Below the pieces are notes generated by a model. It was not told where the DNA came from. It made no database searches and saw only the letters and a list, made by a program, of their open reading frames with translations. A stretch of DNA of 64,000 nt from Kitasatospora sp. A2-31 (GTDB lineage Bacteria; Actinomycetota; Actinomycetes; Streptomycetales; Streptomycetaceae), in assembly GCF_022288725.1 (NCBI RefSeq), contig NZ_JAKNTA010000003.1:383286-447285 (forward strand). Reading direction: 5' to 3'. Both the position numbers and the translations under genes were made by a program. Each line of letters starts with the position of its first letter. Positions within the stretch are counted from its first letter, which is position 1. Positions 61,388 to 64,000 of the stretch are shown in pieces.

Positions 61388-61650
61388 GTCCGGGGGGTCG
61401 TGAGGACCGTGGGAGAGCGCGGAACGGGGCGGCCCGGCGGAAGGTGCCCGATCCGCCCGTTGCGGTTCGATCACGGCGTGTCCGATTGGTTGATCATTGT
61501 GACGGAGTGCGGTGATTGATTTCGTTGGCAGTGGTGTGGACCGGCTCTCATAATTCCAGCTGAGACGCGTGACGGTCGGCCCGAAGGGCCACGGGGGGTG
61601 GCCCGCGAGGGGCCCGCGCGCGACATTCCACATGCCTCCGGGGGAGTTCC

Positions 61651-62544
61651 TTGTCCGCGCCCGAAAACGTTCCGCCTGCCGCCGTCCCGGCGACGGTGGA
61701 GGCGTCAGACACCCAGGCCGTTCCGGCCGTGCCCGCCGAGCCGGCCGCGATGCCCGTGCCCGCCGAGCCGGCCGCAGCGGCGCGCCGGCTGCCGCGCGCG
61801 GCCGGCGTCGCCCTCGCCACCGCGGGCCTGCTCGCCGTCACCGCGACCAGCGCCGTCGTCACCGTGGCCGTCGGCAAGCCGGATCCCCGGCCCGCCGCGG
61901 CCGCCGCACCGGCCGCGGCGCCGGCCACCGCCACGTCGAGCCCGAGCGCGTCCGCTCCGGCCGCCGCCCCGTCGGCGCCGAGCGCCGTGCCGACCACGGC
62001 CCCGCCCGCCCCCGAGCCCAAGCCGACCAGCACGGTCCGGGGCACCGTCAAGGGCGGCAAGCACGAGGGCGACCTGCGCTACTTCCTGCTCCCGATCCCG
62101 GACGGCGGAGAGTCGTACGGGCCGGTCGACGGCATGACGATGGACGACGACGCGGTGGCCGACATCTTCGGCAAGCAGGACGGCATCATGCGGATCCTCG
62201 GCAGCTACGGCTACCGGGACGCCGCCACCCGGACCTACCGCACCGCCGACGGCAAGGCCGAGGTCACCGTCACGCTGATGCGGTTCGCCACGACCGGCGG
62301 GGCGAGCGACTTCGCCAAGAACCACACCATGAAGCTGGACCCGATCGACATCGACGGGGACCCCGCCGCGCACGGCTACCTGGACCGGCCCAAGCAGCAG
62401 GCCTACACCGGCTCGATGGCCGGCATCTCCAGCCAGGGCGACGTGCAGTACACGGTCGACGTCGACGTGAAGGGCACTCCGGACAAGGCCCTGCTGAGCG
62501 AACTGATGAAGCGCCAGCGCGAGTGGCTGTCCAACGGCGGCTGA
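61651..62544 (+). CDS. Membrane-anchored protein, tandem paralog 1
   Basis: 297 aa from a TTG preceded by GGGGGAG. Ala/Pro/Glu-rich cytoplasmic N-terminus, one helix at ~52-72 (VALATAGLLAVTATSAVVTV), a low-complexity outer linker, then a ~170-residue domain starting GDLRYFLLPIPDGGESYGP. Shares layout and the GxLRxLLxPxP motif with the next two genes. The domain includes VTLMRFATTGGASDF and resembles no family I can name. Function unknown. Confidence 0.75.
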   Translation: MSAPENVPPAAVPATVEASDTQAVPAVPAEPAAMPVPAEPAAAARRLPRAAGVALATAGLLAVTATSAVVTVAVGKPDPRPAAAAAPAAAPATATSSPSASAPAAAPSAPSAVPTTAPPAPEPKPTSTVRGTVKGGKHEGDLRYFLLPIPDGGESYGPVDGMTMDDDAVADIFGKQDGIMRILGSYGYRDAATRTYRTADGKAEVTVTLMRFATTGGASDFAKNHTMKLDPIDIDGDPAAHGYLDRPKQQAYTGSMAGISSQGDVQYTVDVDVKGTPDKALLSELMKRQREWLSNGG

Positions 62545-62596
62545 GCCCGCCGCCGTCCCGTTCCACGTCACCCTTCCTGCCTCCTGGAGCCCTTCC

Positions 62597-63544
62597 GTGA
62601 CCACCGAATCCGTGGAGCCGTCGGCTGCCGACGCGCCCACGCAGGCCGCGCCGCGCCCCCTCGCGCCGCCCGAGCCCGTGGAGCCGGCCGCGCCGGCCGC
62701 GCCGGCCGCACCTGCGCCCGTCGCCTCACCTGTGCCCGTCGCCGCACCTGCGCCCGCCGGGACGCCCGCTGCGTCTGCAGCCGAACCCGGCGCCGAACCC
62801 GCCGCAGCGCCCGCCTTCCCGCCCGCCTTCCCGCCGGTCGCCGGCCCGCTGCCCACGAGCCGGCCCCGCCGGCCCCGACCGGTGCTGCTGCTGGTCTCCG
62901 GGCTGCTGCTCGGGGCCGTGGTCGGCGGTGCCGTCGGCTACGCGGTCCAGGCCGGCCGCCCGCCGACGCCGCTGCCGCCGATCCAGGTCGCCCTGCCCTC
63001 GTACCCGGCCGCGGTGGTGGACCCGCGTGCGGCCGCGGCTGCGGCGCCCAAGCCGCTGGCCGTCGACGGCGACCTGCGGAAGCTGCTGGTGCCGGCCCCG
63101 GCCGGCGCCACCCCGTGGGCCGACTACCCGGACACCCCGACCTGGATCACCGTCGGCGAACTCGCCGAGCGCAGCGGCCGGTCGGCGGAGGTCTTCAGGA
63201 CCCTGAACGCCAAGGACTTCCGGCGGGCCGTCGAGGTCGACTGGAAGCAGGACGGTCTGAAGGTCCGGGTCTCGCTGATCCAGTTCTCGGCCGACCGCGC
63301 CGCCGAGGCGAAGTCCCGGGCCACCGGCTACAACCTCAAGCCGTTCGCGGACGACGCCAACGGCGGCTACCAGGTGGACTCCGAGGCTTCGTACTGGGCC
63401 GAGACCACCGAGAAGTACTACCTCGGGACGGCGCACGCGCAGCGCGGCACCGTGGTGATGGAGATCAAGGTCTTCGGCACGGAGCCGGTGAACCCCGATG
63501 TCGTGAAGGGCATCGCCAAGCAGCAGTGGGAGCGGCTGGTATGA
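62597..63544 (+). CDS. Membrane-anchored protein, tandem paralog 2
   Basis: 315 aa from GTG 62597. Very Ala/Pro-rich N-terminus (~95 residues), one helix (PVLLLVSGLLLGAVVGGAVG), then an outer domain beginning GDLRKLLVPAPAGATPWAD and containing VRVSLIQFSADRAAEAKSRA, parallel to VTVTLMRFATTGGASDF of paralog 1. Stop overlaps the start of paralog 3 (ATGA). Confidence 0.75.
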   Translation: MTTESVEPSAADAPTQAAPRPLAPPEPVEPAAPAAPAAPAPVASPVPVAAPAPAGTPAASAAEPGAEPAAAPAFPPAFPPVAGPLPTSRPRRPRPVLLLVSGLLLGAVVGGAVGYAVQAGRPPTPLPPIQVALPSYPAAVVDPRAAAAAAPKPLAVDGDLRKLLVPAPAGATPWADYPDTPTWITVGELAERSGRSAEVFRTLNAKDFRRAVEVDWKQDGLKVRVSLIQFSADRAAEAKSRATGYNLKPFADDANGGYQVDSEASYWAETTEKYYLGTAHAQRGTVVMEIKVFGTEPVNPDVVKGIAKQQWERLV

Positions 63545-64000
63545 CCGACAGCACCGTGACCGGGGCGGCCTCCCCGGAGCCGACCCCGGGCGTCGACGCC
63601 ACGCCGGCCCCTGCCGCCCCCGCCCCTGCCGCCCCCGCCCCTGCCCCCGCAGTTCCGGCCTCTGCTGCTTCGGCCGCCGAGCCGTTCCCGGCCCCCGCAG
63701 TTCCGGCCGCCTCCGGCCGCCGGCTCCTCCGGGCCACCGGCGCGGTCGTCGCGGCCGCCCTGGTCGGCGTGGTGATCGGCCTCGGCGTCATCAGGACCCA
63801 TTACGACGGTCCCGCGCCCGCCGCCACCGCCGCCGCGCCGACGGCCGCACCCGCGCCGACCGCCGGCCCGACCCCGTTCGGCGCCAAGTCCAACGGCAAC
63901 CACTTCGGCTCGCTGCGCGACCTGCTGCTGCCCGTGCCGGCCGGCTACGCGCTCGGCCCGGACGAGGGCGGCTACGGCAACGACGTCGAACTGGGCGCCG
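63541..64000 (+). CDS. Membrane-anchored protein, tandem paralog 3, 3' end off window
   Basis: ATG 63541 overlaps the previous stop by 4 nt and the frame stays open to the window end (153 codons). Ala/Pro-rich start, one helix (GAVVAAALVGVVIGLGVI), then GSLRDLLLPVPAGYALGPDE, the same motif as in paralogs 1 and 2. The remainder lies beyond the window. Confidence 0.75.
   Translation, partial: MTDSTVTGAASPEPTPGVDATPAPAAPAPAAPAPAPAVPASAASAAEPFPAPAVPAASGRRLLRATGAVVAAALVGVVIGLGVIRTHYDGPAPAATAAAPTAAPAPTAGPTPFGAKSNGNHFGSLRDLLLPVPAGYALGPDEGGYGNDVELGA

Overview
The window is high-GC DNA with the codon bias, GTG/TTG starts, twin regulators (SARP, LuxR) and secreted alanine/proline-rich proteins of a Streptomycetaceae chromosome (Streptomyces or Kitasatospora); I cannot name the species. 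No rRNA, tRNA, CRISPR array or integrase gene was seen.

Layout. 1-0.9 kb: 3' end of an MpaB-like oxygenase in frame with four EF-hands. 1.4-9.6 kb: cytochrome bd operon cydA-cydB-cydCD behind a Rex-type operator, followed by a DosS/DevS-like GAF histidine kinase. 9.8-10.7 kb: two overlapping small paralogous genes (DUF1508-like). 11.1-22 kb: an unusual Pst-type ABC locus with three PstS-like binding proteins (two membrane-anchored), PstC, PstA, PstB, a secreted protein and a sortase-fold protein that has lost its catalytic residues. 22-24.5 kb: HAD hydrolase and a probable copper-responsive pair behind a CsoR-like operator.

25-50.3 kb is a biosynthetic gene cluster that I do not recognise as a known one. 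A SARP and a LuxR regulator read rightward; about 18 genes read leftward, most overlapping by 1-20 nt from an ABC exporter through to an MFS exporter. It encodes a discrete, reducing type II polyketide/fatty-acid-like system (a single-chain KS plus catalytically dead KS, KR, DH, ACP, acyltransferase, PPTase), an adenylating enzyme with a second ACP, an aminotransferase, the SbnA/SbnB pair for L-2,3-diaminopropionate, a full-length LanB/PEARL-like protein without an evident precursor peptide, a GcvT-like folate protein, a GNAT fused to a large unknown domain and an HxxxDG acyltransferase. A polyene- or enoyl-type acyl chain joined to a diaminopropionate-derived unit is the simplest inference.

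50.5-54.1 kb: L,D-transpeptidase lipoprotein, DUF4232 lipoprotein and a membrane-tethered HTH protein. 54.2-59.9 kb is the most unusual stretch: an array of small units (VapBC modules, a DUF433 antitoxin with broken toxin, a ParA/SAP-like pair), separated by truncated copies of the first 216 nt of an F420-dependent luciferase-like oxidoreductase gene. The copies break at exactly the same base and run into a shared left-end sequence; the one complete gene lies at the right end. This looks like repeated site-specific insertion into one target, each insertion supplying a new 5' end for the gene. 60.6-64 kb: a lipoprotein and three tandem paralogous membrane-anchored secreted-domain proteins, the last cut by the window end.
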